64,000 nt of DNA from Ottowia sp. oral taxon 894 (GCF_001262075.1 NZ_CP012073.1:1364001-1428000); one strand, 5' to 3'; positions 38,831-50,436 are shown, counted from the stretch's first letter. Numbers and translations: made by a program. The notes: generated from the letters alone by a model not told the origin.

Positions 38831-41800
38831 TCAGGTGCGCTCCAGTTCGATATCCAGACCCAGCGAGCGGATTTCCTTGACCAGCACGTTGAAGGACTCG
38901 GGCATGCCGGCGTCGATGGCGTGCTCGCCCTTGACGATGGACTCGTACACCTTGGTGCGGCCCTGCACGTCGTCAGACTTGACGGTGAGCATCTCTTGCA
39001 GGGTGTAGGAAGCGCCATAGGCTTCCAGCGCCCACACTTCCATCTCGCCAAAGCGCTGGCCGCCAAACTGTGCCTTGCCGCCCAGCGGCTGCTGCGTGAC
39101 CAGCGAGTAGGGGCCGGTGGAGCGGGCGTGCATCTTGTCGTCCACCAGGTGGTGGAGCTTGAGGTAGTGCATGTAGCCCACGGTGGTCTTGCGCTCGAAG
39201 GGGTCGCCCGTGCGGCCGTCATACAGCTGCGCCTGGGTGCGCGTGGGCGTCAGGCCCTTGGCCTGGGCGATGTCGTCGGGGTAGGCGATCTTGAGCATGT
39301 CCAGGATTTCCTGCTCCGTGGCGCCGTCGAACACGGGGGTGGCGAAGGGCATGCCGGAGGTCAGCTCCTGCGCCATGGCGCGCACGTCCTTGTCGGAGAG
39401 TTTGTGGATCTCTTCCTTGTGGCCCGTGGTGTTGTAGACCTGCTCCAGGAAAGCGCGGATTTCGGCCAGATTGGCTTCGCGCTTGAGCATGTCGCCAATG
39501 CGCTGGCCGATGCCCTTGCCCGCCCAGCCCAAATGAACCTCCAGCACCTGCCCGATGTTCATGCGCGAGGGCACGCCCAGCGGGTTGAGCACGATGTCCA
39601 CGGGCGTGCCGTCGGCCATGTAGGGCATGTCTTCCACCGGCGTGATCTTGGAAACCACGCCCTTGTTGCCGTGGCGGCCGGCCATCTTGTCGCCCGGCTG
39701 CAAATGGCGCTTGACGGCCAGATAGACCTTGACCATTTTGAGCACGCCGGGAGGCAGCTCGTCGCCCTGGGTGAGCTTCTTGCGCTTTTCTTCAAAGGCC
39801 AAGTCAAACACGTGGCGCTGCTGCTCAATGGAAGCCTTGATGCTTTCCAGCTGCGCGGCCACATCGTCATCGGCCGGACGGATGTCGAACCAGTGGTATT
39901 TATCCACTGACTTGAGGTAGTCCTTGTCGATCTTGGCGCCTTTGGCGATGTGGTTGGGGCCGCCGTTGGCGATCTTGCCGTTCAGCAGTTTCTCGATGCG
40001 GTCGAACGCGTCGGCTTCCACGATGCGGAGCTGATCGTTCAAATCCAGCCGGTAGCGCTTGAGTTCGTCATCGATGATCTGCTGGGCGCGCTTGTCGCGC
40101 TGGATGCCTTCGCGGGTGAAGACCTGCACGTCAATCACGGTGCCGCTGGAGCCTTGATCAACGCGCAGCGAGGTGTCTTTCACGTCGCTGGCTTTCTCGC
40201 CGAAGATGGCGCGCAGCAGTTTTTCTTCCGGCGTGAGCGTGGTTTCGCCCTTGGGCGTGACCTTGCCGACGAGCGTGTCGCCAGGCTGCACTTCGGCGCC
40301 CACGTAGATGATGCCGGACTCGTCCAGGCGGCCCAGCTGCTGCTCGCTCAGGTTGGGAATGTCGCGCGTGATTTCTTCCGGCCCCAGCTTGGTGTCGCGC
40401 GCCATGACCACCAGCTCTTCAATGTGGATGCTGGTGTAGCGGTCATCGGCCACCACTTTCTCGGAGATCAGGATCGAGTCTTCGTAGTTGTAGCCGTTCC
40501 AGGGCATGAAGGCGATCAGCATGTTCTGGCCGATGGCGATTTCGCCCAGGTCGGTGGAAGCGCCATCGGCGATCACGTCGCCCTTGGCCAGCTTGTCGCC
40601 GCGCTTGACGATGGGGCGCTGGCTGATGTTGGTGTTCTGGTTGCTGCGCTGGTACTTGATGAGGTTGTAGATGTCCACGCCCACTTCGCCAGCCACGGCT
40701 TCGGCATCGTTCACGCGGATGACGATGCGGGTGGCGTCAACGTACTCCACCACGCCGCCACGGCGGGCCGTGACGACGGTGCCGGAGTCCACGGCGGCCA
40801 CACGCTCGATGCCGGTGCCCACCAGCGGCTTTTCGGGCCGCAGCACAGGCACGGCCTGCCGCGACATGTTGGCGCCCATCAGGGCGCGGTTGGCGTCGTC
40901 GTGCTCCAGGAAGGGCACCAGCGAGGCGGCCACGGAAACGATTTGCGCAGGCGACACGTCCATGTACTGCACGCGATCGGCGTTCACCAGCACGGAATCG
41001 CCGTTTTCGCGGGCGGAAACCAGCTCATCGGTCAGGCGGCCTTTTTCGTCCAGCGCGGCATTGGCCTGGGCAATGACGTATTTGCCTTCCTCAATGGCGG
41101 AGAGGTAGTCGATGTCGTTCGTGACCTTGCCATCCACCACGCGGCGGTAGGGCGTTTCGATGAAGCCGTATTCGTTCAGGCGCGCGTACAGGGCCAGCGA
41201 ATTGATGAGGCCGATGTTCGGGCCTTCTGGCGTTTCGATCGGGCACACGCGGCCATAGTGGGTCACGTGCACGTCGCGCACTTCGAAGCCCGCTCGCTCG
41301 CGCGTCAGGCCGCCCGGCCCCAGAGCTGAAACACGGCGCTTGTGCGTGATTTCGGCCAGCGGGTTCGTCTGGTCCATGAACTGCGACAGCTGCGAAGCGC
41401 CGAAGAACTCTTTCAGCGCTGCCGAAATCGGCTTGCTGTTGATGAGGTCATGCGGCATCAGCGGCTCTTGCTCGGCCTGGCCGAGACGCTCTTTCACAGC
41501 CTTCTCGATACGGGCCAAGCCCGTGCGGTACTGGTTTTCGGCCAGTTCGCCCACGCAGCGCACGCGGCGGTTGCCCAGGTGATCGATATCGTCCACCTCG
41601 CCGCGTCCATTGCGCAGCTCAACCAGAATCTTCACGACATCCAGAATGTCTTCATTGGTCAGCACCATGGGGCCGGTGGAATCTTCGCGGCCGACCTTGG
41701 CGTTGAACTTCATGCGTCCCACGCGGGAGAGATCGTAGGTGTCGGGGTTGTAAAAGAGGCGCTGGAACAGGGCCTGCACCGCATCTTCGGTTGGCGGCTC

Positions 41801-42943
41801 GCCGGGGCGCATCATGCGGTAGATGGCAATGCGCGCGGCCAGCTCGTCCGCCGTTTCGTCGGTGCGCAGGGTTTGCGAGATGTAGGCGCCCTGATCCAAC
41901 TCGTTGGTGTAAATGCACTGGATGTCCTGCACGCCCGCCTCGCGCAGCTTGGCCAGCAAGGCTTCCGTCAGCTCGTCATTGGCCTTGGCAATGACTTCGC
42001 CCGTGTCGCCATCCAAGAGATCCTTGGACAGGACGCGGCCCAGCAGGAATTCTTCCGGCACGCTGATGTGCGTGGTGCCAGACTGCTCCAGCTCGCGCGC
42101 ATGCCGGGCGGTCACGCGCTTGTCCTTGGCAACGACGACCTTGCCTGCCTTGTCCGTGATGTCGAACCGCGCCACTTCGCCTTTGAAGCGGCTGGCCACA
42201 AATTCCATTTGCGCGCCACTGTCCATCAGACGGAAATTGTCGTTGACGAAGAAATACGCCAGGATCTGCTCCGGACTCATGCCTATGGCCTTGAGCAGGA
42301 TCGTCACAGGCATTTTGCGGCGGCGGTCCACCCGGAAAAACAGAATATCTTTCGGATCGAACTCAAAGTCCAGCCAGGAACCGCGATAAGGGATGATGCG
42401 GGCGGAAAACAGCAGCTTGCCGGAACTGTGCGTTTTGCCCTTGTCGTGCTCGAAAAATACGCCGGGGCTGCGATGCAGCTGAGAAACGATGACACGTTCC
42501 GTGCCATTGACGATGAATGAGCCTTTGTCGGTCATCAGGGGCACTTCGCCCATGTAAACCTCTTGCTCCTTGACTTCCTTGACTACCTTGTTCTGGGCGG
42601 TCGAGGACTCGCGGTCGTAAATAATGAGCTGCACGCGCGCGCGCACTGCGGAAGCGTAGGTCAGACCACGCGTTTGGCATTCACGCACGTCAAACGTGGG
42701 CTTGGCCAGGTTGTATTCAATGAATTTCATCTCGACAAAGCCGTTGTGCGAGATGATGGGAAAAGCCGATTCGAATGCCGCCTGCAGGCCTTCATGCGTG
42801 CGCTTCTTCGGGGGCGTATCTGCCTGCAAAAAAGCCGTATAGGCGTCTTTTTGCATTTGCAGCAAATAAGGAATTTTTAGTACGCTTTCGCGTGTGCCAA
42901 AGCTCTTGCGAATGCGTTTGCGCTCTGTGAATGTGTAGGCCAT
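38831..42943 (-). CDS. rpoB: DNA-directed RNA polymerase subunit beta
   Basis: The 1370-residue RNA polymerase beta subunit. It starts [20 protein letters not shown] and contains the rifampicin pocket ([40 protein letters not shown], all wild-type-like). Later come [49 protein letters not shown] and a C-terminus close to that of other Burkholderiales. GGAGAT lies before the ATG. The gap from rplL is 320 bases and holds three stem-loops, and a family B repeat lies between rpoB and rpoC. Confidence 0.99.
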   Translation of the reverse strand: MAYTFTERKRIRKSFGTRESVLKIPYLLQMQKDAYTAFLQADTPPKKRTHEGLQAAFESAFPIISHNGFVEMKFIEYNLAKPTFDVRECQTRGLTYASAVRARVQLIIYDRESSTAQNKVVKEVKEQEVYMGEVPLMTDKGSFIVNGTERVIVSQLHRSPGVFFEHDKGKTHSSGKLLFSARIIPYRGSWLDFEFDPKDILFFRVDRRRKMPVTILLKAIGMSPEQILAYFFVNDNFRLMDSGAQMEFVASRFKGEVARFDITDKAGKVVVAKDKRVTARHARELEQSGTTHISVPEEFLLGRVLSKDLLDGDTGEVIAKANDELTEALLAKLREAGVQDIQCIYTNELDQGAYISQTLRTDETADELAARIAIYRMMRPGEPPTEDAVQALFQRLFYNPDTYDLSRVGRMKFNAKVGREDSTGPMVLTNEDILDVVKILVELRNGRGEVDDIDHLGNRRVRCVGELAENQYRTGLARIEKAVKERLGQAEQEPLMPHDLINSKPISAALKEFFGASQLSQFMDQTNPLAEITHKRRVSALGPGGLTRERAGFEVRDVHVTHYGRVCPIETPEGPNIGLINSLALYARLNEYGFIETPYRRVVDGKVTNDIDYLSAIEEGKYVIAQANAALDEKGRLTDELVSARENGDSVLVNADRVQYMDVSPAQIVSVAASLVPFLEHDDANRALMGANMSRQAVPVLRPEKPLVGTGIERVAAVDSGTVVTARRGGVVEYVDATRIVIRVNDAEAVAGEVGVDIYNLIKYQRSNQNTNISQRPIVKRGDKLAKGDVIADGASTDLGEIAIGQNMLIAFMPWNGYNYEDSILISEKVVADDRYTSIHIEELVVMARDTKLGPEEITRDIPNLSEQQLGRLDESGIIYVGAEVQPGDTLVGKVTPKGETTLTPEEKLLRAIFGEKASDVKDTSLRVDQGSSGTVIDVQVFTREGIQRDKRAQQIIDDELKRYRLDLNDQLRIVEADAFDRIEKLLNGKIANGGPNHIAKGAKIDKDYLKSVDKYHWFDIRPADDDVAAQLESIKASIEQQRHVFDLAFEEKRKKLTQGDELPPGVLKMVKVYLAVKRHLQPGDKMAGRHGNKGVVSKITPVEDMPYMADGTPVDIVLNPLGVPSRMNIGQVLEVHLGWAGKGIGQRIGDMLKREANLAEIRAFLEQVYNTTGHKEEIHKLSDKDVRAMAQELTSGMPFATPVFDGATEQEILDMLKIAYPDDIAQAKGLTPTRTQAQLYDGRTGDPFERKTTVGYMHYLKLHHLVDDKMHARSTGPYSLVTQQPLGGKAQFGGQRFGEMEVWALEAYGASYTLQEMLTVKSDDVQGRTKVYESIVKGEHAIDAGMPESFNVLVKEIRSLGLDIELERT

Positions 42944-42993
42944 GAAATCTCCGGGCGGTGATCGGGGCAGGATGTCTGGCGACTGTTCACGCC

Positions 42994-43031
42994 GCTTCGC
43001 AAATCAGCGCGGAACGCTGGTTTGCGTAAGC
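42994..43031 (-). other. Stem-loop in rplL-rpoB spacer (proximal to rpoB)
   Basis: CGCAAATCAGCG pairs with CGCTGGTTTGCG (one G-T pair), extended by GC and AGC at the ends, around a 5-base loop. No T-run follows. It may be an mRNA processing or stabilising structure. Confidence 0.45.
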
Positions 43032-43127
43032 AGCAGCTTGGCGGCTGGCCTCTACCAACCAATGGCAGACGGCTGCGCATTGCACGCAGCCCGAACCAAG
43101 GATCTTCTTAGTCGGAAGTCAGAAGAC

Positions 43128-43164
43128 ACTTGAAAGCTCCTGCTCAACACGGAAGCTTTCAAGT
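43128..43164 (-). other. Stem-loop in rplL-rpoB spacer (central)
   Basis: ACTTGAAAGCT and AGCTTTCAAGT form a perfect 11-bp inverted repeat around a 15-base loop. It lies just after the terminator-like hairpin in the direction of transcription. In E. coli this spacer has an RNase III site, so a similar role is plausible. Confidence 0.5.
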
Positions 43165-43177
43165 GCAATCTGAAACG

Positions 43178-43205
43178 CAAAAAGGCTGGTCGCAAAACCA
43201 GCCTT
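43178..43205 (-). terminator. Terminator/attenuator hairpin after rplL
   Basis: AAGGCTGGT and ACCAGCCTT form a 9-bp stem with a 6-base loop, followed on the minus strand by TTTTTG. It probably lets part of the polymerases stop after rplL, lowering rpoBC expression relative to the ribosomal proteins, as known for the E. coli operon. Confidence 0.75.
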
Positions 43206-43264
43206 GCCATTTCGCTTCCGGCCCTTTGAAAGCCATGCTTTGCATGGGCCGGAAGCTGCGTGGA

Positions 43265-43645
43265 TCACTTGAGTTCGGCCTTGGCGCCAGCTTCTTCCAG
43301 CTTTTTCTTGGCAGCTTCGGCATCGGCCTTGGGCATGCCTTCCTTGATGGGCTTGGGAGCGCCATCCACCAAGTCCTTGGCTTCTTTAAGACCCAAGCCC
43401 GTAATTTCACGCACGGCCTTGATGACGGCCACCTTGTTGCCACCCGCTTCGGCCAGCACCAAGTTGAATTCGGTCTTTTCTTCGGCAGCGGCGCCGCCAG
43501 CGGCGCCGCCAGTCGCGGCAGCAGGCGCAGCCATCGCCGCCGCGCTCACACCGAATTTTTCTTCAATGGCTTTCACCAAGTCATTGAGTTCCATGACCGT
43601 CATGCTATCCAGTGCGGTCAGAAATGCGTCTTTATCAAATGCCAT
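43265..43645 (-). CDS. rplL: 50S ribosomal protein L7/L12
   Basis: The 126-residue stalk protein of the large ribosomal subunit that recruits translation factors. The N-terminal dimerisation part is [20 protein letters not shown], followed by an Ala/Gly-rich hinge ([20 protein letters not shown]). The factor-binding C-terminal domain follows: [40 protein letters not shown]. It lies 45 bases after rplJ and together with it forms the L10-L12 stalk. A terminator-like hairpin follows. Confidence 0.98.
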   Translation of the reverse strand: MAFDKDAFLTALDSMTVMELNDLVKAIEEKFGVSAAAMAAPAAATGGAAGGAAAEEKTEFNLVLAEAGGNKVAVIKAVREITGLGLKEAKDLVDGAPKPIKEGMPKADAEAAKKKLEEAGAKAELK

Positions 43646-43690
43646 TTTGGTTTCCTAAAACAAGTTGGTTGATATGAAAAGCTGCCCGCT

Positions 43691-44200
43691 TTATTCGGCA
43701 GCCGCCGGTTCGCCTTCGCCTTTTTGAGCAGCCAAGGCTCCCAGCACAACAGCGGTACGGGATATGGGCGACATCAGCAAACCGCAAAGCTGCGCCAGCA
43801 ACACTTCCTTGGATGGAATGCTGGCCAGCTGTTTCACCCCTTCAGCATCCAGGGCCTTGCCTCCATAGACGCCTCCGCGAATGACAAGTTTGTCATTGGT
43901 TTTGGCGAAATCAGCCACCACTTTGGCGGCGGCAACGGCATCCTCGGAAAAGCCATAGATGAGCGGTCCGGTCATCTGGTCGACGGCCACTTCAAATGCG
44001 CTTCCAGCTACAGCACGGCGAGCCAGCGTATTTTTCAATACACTGAGATTTACGCCTGCACTGCGTGCACTGAAGCGCAGTTTGTTCATGCCTTCGACCG
44101 TAACGCCACGGTATTCCGCCATCACGAGCGTTTGAGCTTTTGCGGCAAGGCCGGTCACTTCGGAAATGACCGCTTCTTTCTCACTGCGATTCAGACTCAA
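43691..44200 (-). CDS. rplJ: 50S ribosomal protein L10
   Basis: The 169-residue base of the ribosomal stalk, binding 23S rRNA and the L7/L12 dimers. It starts [20 protein letters not shown] and has [34 protein letters not shown] and [20 protein letters not shown], typical of L10. The start codon is TTG, with AAAGGAG seven bases upstream; no ATG fits. L10 bound to L12 represses this operon in other bacteria, and a matching leader structure is visible upstream. Confidence 0.98.
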   Translation of the reverse strand: MSLNRSEKEAVISEVTGLAAKAQTLVMAEYRGVTVEGMNKLRFSARSAGVNLSVLKNTLARRAVAGSAFEVAVDQMTGPLIYGFSEDAVAAAKVVADFAKTNDKLVIRGGVYGGKALDAEGVKQLASIPSKEVLLAQLCGLLMSPISRTAVVLGALAAQKGEGEPAAAE

Positions 44201-44319
44201 GGTCTACTCCTTTTAATAGCATCTTTTGCAGCTCACAAAATATAAACCGCATCAAATGCACTCTTCATGCAGCGACCAACTGTTCGTTATTGACTGGGCA
44301 CAACTAAATAATCCAAATC

Positions 44320-44412
44320 ATAACCTTGCAGCGGGATCGCCATCTACGCTGGCTGCACCCAAAAAAGCACTTATTAAGCAGGAAAAAGTCCTGCACCAGC
44401 GGTCTTGGATGA
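44320..44412 (-). promoter_or_regulatory. L10 leader (autoregulatory RNA upstream of rplJ)
   Basis: On the minus strand the region starts GTCATCCAAGACCGCTGGTG. A small GC hairpin follows (CAGGACTTTTTCCTG), and it closes with GCGTAGATGGCGATCCCGC. The CCAAGACCGC start and GATGGCGATCCCG end resemble the L10 leader of beta- and gammaproteobacteria, where L10-L12 binding blocks rplJL translation. About 120 bases separate it from the rplJ start. The match is from memory of the consensus. Confidence 0.68.
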
Positions 44413-44501
44413 CCCGCCTATTAACCTTTAACTAAGGCTAAAGTAGCGGCCCACCACTCAGTCACGCAAAATCATCTGCGCGACTGAAACTCATGCAATC
44501 C

Positions 44502-45200
44502 TTAGCGAGCAGCCAGGCTTTGAGTGTCCACGCGAACACCAATACCCATCGTGCTTGACACCGCCACCTTGCGTAGATATTGCCCTTTGCTGGTCGCAGG
44601 CTTGGCCTTGTTCAGAGCCTCGATTAGCGCAAGCAGATTACCTTCCAACTTGTCTGCTTCAAATGAACGGCGGCCAATCGTTCCATGAATAATCCCCGCC
44701 TTATCTACGCGGAATTGAATCTGGCCTGCCTTAGCATTTTTGACTGCCGTCGCCACATCAGGCGTGACGGTGCCTACTTTAGGGTTCGGCATCAAACCGC
44801 GAGGGCCGAGAATCTGACCCAGCGTGCCCACTACACGCATAGCATCTGGCGCGGCAATCACCACATCAAAAGGCATATCGCCAGTCTTGACTCGTGCCGC
44901 CAGATCATCCATGCCGACAACATCAGCGCCTGCCGCCTTAGCTTCTTCAGCTTTGGCGCCTTGCGCAAACACGGCCACCCGCGTGGTCTTACCCGTGCCA
45001 TTCGGCAGCACGACTGCACCGCGCACAACCTGATCCGATTTCTTGGCATCAACGCCCAGCTGCACGGCGACATCAATGGATTCATCAAATTTCGCGGTGG
45101 CGCATTCCTTTACCAGTGCCAATGCATCTGTCAATGCATACAGCTTGGTAGGGTCCACTTTTCCCAGCAGGGCTTTTTGTTTCTTGGTCAGCTTGGCCAT
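44502..45200 (-). CDS. rplA: 50S ribosomal protein L1
   Basis: A 232-residue protein that binds 23S rRNA at the L1 stalk and also represses its own operon in many bacteria. It begins [20 protein letters not shown] and has the L1 signature region ([20 protein letters not shown]). Its C-terminus ends [17 protein letters not shown]. The start follows directly on the rplK stop with no gap. Base composition of this and the neighbouring rplK is noticeably lower in GC than in rpoB/rpoC. Confidence 0.98.
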   Translation of the reverse strand: MAKLTKKQKALLGKVDPTKLYALTDALALVKECATAKFDESIDVAVQLGVDAKKSDQVVRGAVVLPNGTGKTTRVAVFAQGAKAEEAKAAGADVVGMDDLAARVKTGDMPFDVVIAAPDAMRVVGTLGQILGPRGLMPNPKVGTVTPDVATAVKNAKAGQIQFRVDKAGIIHGTIGRRSFEADKLEGNLLALIEALNKAKPATSKGQYLRKVAVSSTMGIGVRVDTQSLAAR

Positions 45201-45632
45201 TTACACACCCTCCACCGTCACGCCCATGGAACGAGCCGATCCCGCGATTGTGCGAACAGCCGCATTCAGATCAGCCGCTGTCATGTCTTTCAACTTGGTT
45301 TTGGCGATTTCCTCAAGCTGGGCACGCGTAATCTTACCCACCTTATCCGTATGAGGCTTACTGGAACCCTTATCCAACTTAATAGCCTTTTTAATCAAGG
45401 TCGTCGCCGGAGGCGTTTTGATAATGAAAGTAAAGCTTTTATCAGCAAACGCCGTAATAACCACCGGAAGTGGTAAGCCCGGTTCAACACCTTGGGTCTG
45501 GGCATTAAACGCCTTGCAGAACTCCATGATATTGAGACCGCGCTGCCCCAAAGCAGGACCAATAGGCGGTGAAGGATTGGCTTTGCCAGCCGGAACTTGT
45601 AACTTAATGAAGCCGACGATTTTTTTCGCCAT
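45201..45632 (-). CDS. rplK: 50S ribosomal protein L11
   Basis: A 143-residue protein of the GTPase-associated centre of 23S rRNA. It reads [56 protein letters not shown] and ends in the SIGNATURE-like [13 protein letters not shown]. First gene after nusG in the classical secE-nusG-rplK-rplA order. The 103-base gap to nusG has no recognised element. Confidence 0.98.
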   Translation of the reverse strand: MAKKIVGFIKLQVPAGKANPSPPIGPALGQRGLNIMEFCKAFNAQTQGVEPGLPLPVVITAFADKSFTFIIKTPPATTLIKKAIKLDKGSSKPHTDKVGKITRAQLEEIAKTKLKDMTAADLNAAVRTIAGSARSMGVTVEGV

Positions 45633-45735
45633 GCTTGGTTCTCCTAACGGGTACCAACGTCTGCCGCGCAGACTCCCCGAACGAAACGACCCGTTTTATT
45701 AATGACTGCGCCGGGTGCGAAAACGCAAAACACAA

Positions 45736-46296
45736 TCAGGTCTTTTCCACCTGACCAAACTCAAGCTCAACAGGAGTTGCGCGCCCAAAGATTGTAACCA
45801 ATACGCGCAACTTGCTCTTTTCGTAGTTCACCTCTTCGACAGTGCCATTGAAATCAGCAAAAGGCCCTTCTTTAACACGAACGTATTCTCCAACATCAAA
45901 TTCAACCTTATGCTTGGGCCTATCAGAGCCCTCTTGCATTTGATTGACGATTTTCATGACGTCGTCTTCTGAAATGGGCGCAGGCCGATTACGTGCGCCG
46001 CCCACAAATCCAGTGACCTTGCTCGTGTGCTTGACTAAATGCCAAGTATCATCATCCATGACCATTTCAACCAGCACATAGCCTGGAAAGAATTTGCGCT
46101 CGGTCGTACGTTTGACGCCATTCTTCACCTCAACTACTTCTTCTGTGGGAACAAGAATGCGTCCAAATTTACCTTGCATGCCAGCGCGCTGCACTCGTTC
46201 AACAATATTGCGCTCAACAGCCTTTTCCATGCCGGAATAAGCATGGACCACGTACCACTTTAGATCTGGATTAGCATTTTCTGGAATGTTCGTCAT
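45736..46296 (-). CDS. nusG: Transcription termination/antitermination protein NusG
   Basis: A 186-residue RNA polymerase-associated factor that suppresses pausing and couples transcription to Rho and the ribosome. The NGN domain starts [19 protein letters not shown] and has [20 protein letters not shown]. The KOW domain has [20 protein letters not shown] and [17 protein letters not shown]. Its ATG overlaps the secE stop by one base, so the pair is translationally coupled. Confidence 0.98.
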   Translation of the reverse strand: MTNIPENANPDLKWYVVHAYSGMEKAVERNIVERVQRAGMQGKFGRILVPTEEVVEVKNGVKRTTERKFFPGYVLVEMVMDDDTWHLVKHTSKVTGFVGGARNRPAPISEDDVMKIVNQMQEGSDRPKHKVEFDVGEYVRVKEGPFADFNGTVEEVNYEKSKLRVLVTIFGRATPVELEFGQVEKT

Positions 46297-46679
46297 TACT
46301 TTTTCCAGCCCAGGATCAAGTCATACATTACCCACTCGATGGTCTTATCTGTGAACCACAGAAACAGAGCCAGCGTGACAGAGAAAACAAAGACGAAAAC
46401 GGTCGTCTGTATCGCTTCCCTGCGTGTTGGCCAAACAACTTTTCTGACCTCTCGCCAAGAATCTCGCCCAAAACCAATCAGACTCCGACCAGACTCCGAC
46501 CACAAAAAGATGACAAAAGCCAAGACAAGGGAGCCAGCCAAGCCGCTCCATTGAAACATTACGCCTTTTGGAGCCAATAGATAATAGGCTGCCAGCCCTA
46601 TCATTACCAACAAGACAGCAGCGACAGCCTTTATCTTGTCTGCGCCAGAGCTAACCGTTTCGACTTGAGTGCTTGACAT
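46296..46679 (-). CDS. secE: Preprotein translocase subunit SecE
   Basis: A 127-residue inner-membrane subunit of the SecYEG channel. It has three hydrophobic segments ([33 protein letters not shown] and [16 protein letters not shown]), matching the three-helix proteobacterial type. The conserved cytoplasmic element [20 protein letters not shown] lies before the last helix. First protein gene after tRNA-Trp and before nusG. Confidence 0.97.
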   Translation of the reverse strand: MSSTQVETVSSGADKIKAVAAVLLVMIGLAAYYLLAPKGVMFQWSGLAGSLVLAFVIFLWSESGRSLIGFGRDSWREVRKVVWPTRREAIQTTVFVFVFSVTLALFLWFTDKTIEWVMYDLILGWKK

Positions 46680-46763
46680 ACAAACGACGCATCTAGGCGC
46701 CAGAAAGAGTGTTCTTCAGACACGCAAGCCCACCACGAGGGCGGGCTCTTAATCGCCTAAATA

Positions 46764-46839
46764 TGGCAGGGGCAGAGGGAATCGAACCCCCAACCTTCGG
46801 TTTTGGAGACCGACGCTCTGCCAGTTGAGCTATACCCCT
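46764..46839 (-). tRNA. trpT: tRNA-Trp (CCA anticodon)
   Basis: A 76-base gene with acceptor stem AGGGGTA/TGCCCCT, anticodon CCA in the loop CTCCAAA, and an encoded 3' CCA. It lies between tuf and secE, the usual place in betaproteobacteria. Confidence 0.97.
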
Positions 46840-46849
46840 GCAACAAATA

Positions 46850-48040
<1,191 letters not shown>

Positions 48041-48083
48041 TTTTCAGCTCCGAAAAAGTTGACTTGACAACACTTGGTGGAAT

Positions 48084-48158
<75 letters not shown>

Positions 48159-48195
48159 AAACATGCTTCGCAACGCCATACTTTGCGCCAGCTTT

Positions 48196-48269
48196 TGGAG
48201 CGGGAGACGGGAATCGAACCCGCGTCATTAGCTTGGAAGGCTAAGGTTCTACCATTGAACTACTCCCGC
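48196..48269 (-). tRNA. tRNA-Gly (TCC anticodon)
   Basis: A 74-base gene with acceptor stem GCGGGAG/CTCCCGC, anticodon loop CTTCCAA and encoded CCA. It lies between tRNA-Tyr and tRNA-Thr. Confidence 0.97.
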
Positions 48270-48300
48270 ACCTTCCTGCTGCGCATTTCTGCGTGACAGA

Positions 48301-48386
48301 TGGTGGAGGGGGCTGGATTCGAACCAGCGTAGGTGTAAACCGGCAGATTTACAGTCTGCTGCCATTAACCACTCGGCCACCCCTCC
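48301..48386 (-). tRNA. tRNA-Tyr (GTA anticodon)
   Basis: An 86-base class II tRNA with acceptor stem GGAGGGG/CCCCTCC, anticodon loop CTGTAAA, a long variable arm and encoded CCA. It is the first gene of the tRNA-tuf-secE transcript. Confidence 0.97.
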
Positions 48387-48402
48387 TTGAGTGAAGCTTC
48401 TA

Positions 48403-48431
48403 ATTATGCTTCAAAATTGCTGCTTGTGCAA
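48403..48431 (-). promoter_or_regulatory. Sigma70 promoter of the tRNA-Tyr-Gly-Thr-tuf operon
   Basis: On the minus strand TTGCAC, 17 bases, CATAAT. The -10 box ends 17 bases before the tRNA-Tyr start, and the surrounding DNA is AT-rich. Nothing comparable was seen between here and secE. Confidence 0.8.
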
Positions 48432-48531
48432 GAGCCTGGTGGCAAATTTGCATGATACCTTTCTCGTTTACATCTTCTGGTTCCCTGCTTGCCACGTCAG
48501 CTTTTTTCTTCCTCTATGGCGTGCCGTCAAA

Positions 48532-49300
48532 TCATTCAGGGATGGCTGCGGCCAGATAAATGCTCCCTAGGAAGGCGCATGCTGTCTTGTCGTAGCGCTT
48601 GGCGATGGCTCTCGATACCGCTTGAGTTCGGTAAAGAAGTCCTCAATAACGTGGCACGCCCTGCTTGTATAGATCCCTATCCCATTGGCGTTGCCTCCGG
48701 TTCGCGCTGCGCAGTAAGCGCCTGCTTGCCTGCAGCCATCAGTGGCTCAATGATTCGCTCATGCGAGCCATCGCCCTTGCCAGCAATGATCGTGCGGCCC
48801 TGAATGCGTGGCAGCAGTGCATCGGCTCCTTGCAGAACGTGCGCCTGTCCGGGCGTCAGGGAAAGGTCGTGGGGTTGTCCATGGCCTCCACCGTGGCGTC
48901 ATTCCTGGTGCCTAAGCTCCTCGGCTACGCCCAATGGCCTGACAGGCTTGTTTTTCGCCCCTGCGCTGTGCTGATGCGCCCGCGCGAATGCCGAGTCGAT
49001 CCTGGCCTATTCATTGTCCGCATCCTGAACCATGGCCTGGAACACGCGCTGCCGCACACTCGAACGGGCCCGATCGGCTCCGGCGCGAATGGTGCAGATG
49101 AATGACGCGAAAGTCGCCAAAGCGCTCCGGCAGATTGCGCCAGGGCATCCCGGCGCGGCAGCAATAGAGCTTGGCATCGACAGACAGGCGACGGTTGGCT
49201 GCGGGAGGCGCCCCCGCATGGCCAGCCCTGCCGGGCAAAAGGGCCTGAATGCGCTCTCATTGGGTATCTGTCAAAGCGTAGCGGCATGTCATGCTCCTGA
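48532..49300 (-). mobile_element. Decayed IS5-family insertion sequence (transposase remnant)
   Basis: Pieces of an IS5-family transposase can be read in order but only by changing frame. RYALTDTQ is followed by a stop where Trp is expected, then ERIQALLPGRAGHAG. Next come LYCCRAGMPWRNLPERFGDF, then VFQAMVQDADNE, then ARIDSAFARAHQHSAGAKNK (the first DDE aspartate and the RAHQH-AGAK motif). HERIIEPLMAAGKQ follows, and at the end HVIEDFFTELKRYR, then AIAKRYDKTACAFLGSIYLA before a stop. At least four lesions make it inactive. I did not identify terminal inverted repeats or target duplications. It begins about 100 bases upstream of the tRNA-tuf promoter. Confidence 0.85.
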
Positions 49301-49360
49301 TCATGCGGCATGAGCAGGATTGGATGACAAACTCTCAGGCTAAGCGTCTGCATCAGGCAA

Positions 49361-49395
49361 GAAAAAAGCCCGGCCAACGTAAATGGGCCGGGCTT
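49361..49395 (-). terminator. Rho-independent terminator of tRNA-Ser
   Basis: AAGCCCGGCC and GGCCGGGCTT form a 10-bp stem; six T residues follow on the minus strand. It lies directly after the tRNA-Ser 3' end. Confidence 0.88.
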
Positions 49396-49401
49396 GGCAT
49401 G

Positions 49402-49492
49402 TGGCGGAGAGAGCGGGATTCGAACCCGCGGTAGGCTATTGACCTACACACGCTTTCCAGGCGTGCGACTTAAACCACTCATCCATCTCTCC
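49402..49492 (-). tRNA. tRNA-Ser (GGA anticodon)
   Basis: A 91-base class II tRNA with acceptor stem GGAGAGA/TCTCTCC, anticodon loop CTGGAAA, long variable arm and encoded CCA. TAGAAT about 20 bases upstream could be its -10 box, but no good -35 is seen. The terminator follows at once. Confidence 0.97.
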
Positions 49493-49524
49493 TGAATGGG
49501 GAAAACGGCGAATTCTAGCGGCTT

Positions 49525-50436
49525 TCAGCTCTTGTTGGCCTGCACCATTTTCATGGCGGAGCTGATGAGAGCCGAAACCTCCGTCATATTGCTGGGTACC
49601 ACGAGCGTGGTTTTGGCGTCAAAAGCCACGCGGCTGTAGGCATCCACGGCTTTTTCGGCCACTTTGAGCTGCACGGCTTCCTGGCCGCCGGGCTGGCGGA
49701 TGGCTTCGGCCACGCGCATGAGAGCGGCGGCCGTGGCGTTGGCCACTTCGGTAATGGCGGCCGCTTCGCCTTGCGCGTTGTTGATTTGCGCCTGCTTTTC
49801 GCCTTCTGACTTGGCGATGGCGGCTTGCTTTTGGCCTTCGGCCAGGTTGATTTGCTCTTGCCGCTTGCCTTCAGACGTGGCGATGACGGCGCGCTTTTCG
49901 CGCTCGGCGGTGATTTGCGCCTGCATGGCGCGCAGGATTTCGGCGGGCGGCGTCAAATCCTTGATTTCATAGCGCAACACCTTCACGCCCCAATTGAGCG
50001 CGGCTTCATCCACGGCTTCCACCACTTTGGCGTTGATCATGTCGCGCTCTTCAAAAGTCTTGTCCAGCTCCAGCCGGCCAATCACGCTGCGCAAGGTAGT
50101 CTGCGCCAGTTGCGAAATGGCCATGACGTAATTGCTGGAGCCATAGCTGGCGCGCATGGGGTCTGTCACCTGAAAGTAGAGGATGCCGTCCACTTGCAGC
50201 TGCGTGTTGTCGCGCGTGATGCAAACCTGGCTGGGCACATCCAGCGGAATTTCCTTGAGGCTGTGCTTGTAGGCCACGCGGTCAATGAAGGGAATGATGG
50301 CGTTGAAGCCCGGCGAAAGCGTGGTTTTGTATTTGCCCAGACGCTCGACGATCCAGGCGTTTTGCTGCGGCACGATTTTGATGGTGAATTTGGCGGCGAT
50401 GACGGCGACAACGAGCGCGATGATGGCGATTTCCAT
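49525..50436 (-). CDS. SPFH/band 7 protein (QmcA/stomatin-like)
   Basis: A 303-residue inner-membrane protein with one N-terminal helix (IAIIALVVAVIAAKFTI) followed by an SPFH domain: VPQQNAWIVERLGKYKTTLS, PGFNAIIPFIDRVAYKHSL, TRDNTQLQVDGILYFQVTDP. The C-terminal half is a coiled coil rich in Ala/Glu/Gln (QKQAAIAKSEGEKQAQINN). Such proteins form oligomeric cages in the membrane and may organise membrane microdomains or protein quality control. The NfeD gene next to it on the same strand is the usual partner. Confidence 0.93.
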   Translation of the reverse strand: MEIAIIALVVAVIAAKFTIKIVPQQNAWIVERLGKYKTTLSPGFNAIIPFIDRVAYKHSLKEIPLDVPSQVCITRDNTQLQVDGILYFQVTDPMRASYGSSNYVMAISQLAQTTLRSVIGRLELDKTFEERDMINAKVVEAVDEAALNWGVKVLRYEIKDLTPPAEILRAMQAQITAEREKRAVIATSEGKRQEQINLAEGQKQAAIAKSEGEKQAQINNAQGEAAAITEVANATAAALMRVAEAIRQPGGQEAVQLKVAEKAVDAYSRVAFDAKTTLVVPSNMTEVSALISSAMKMVQANKS

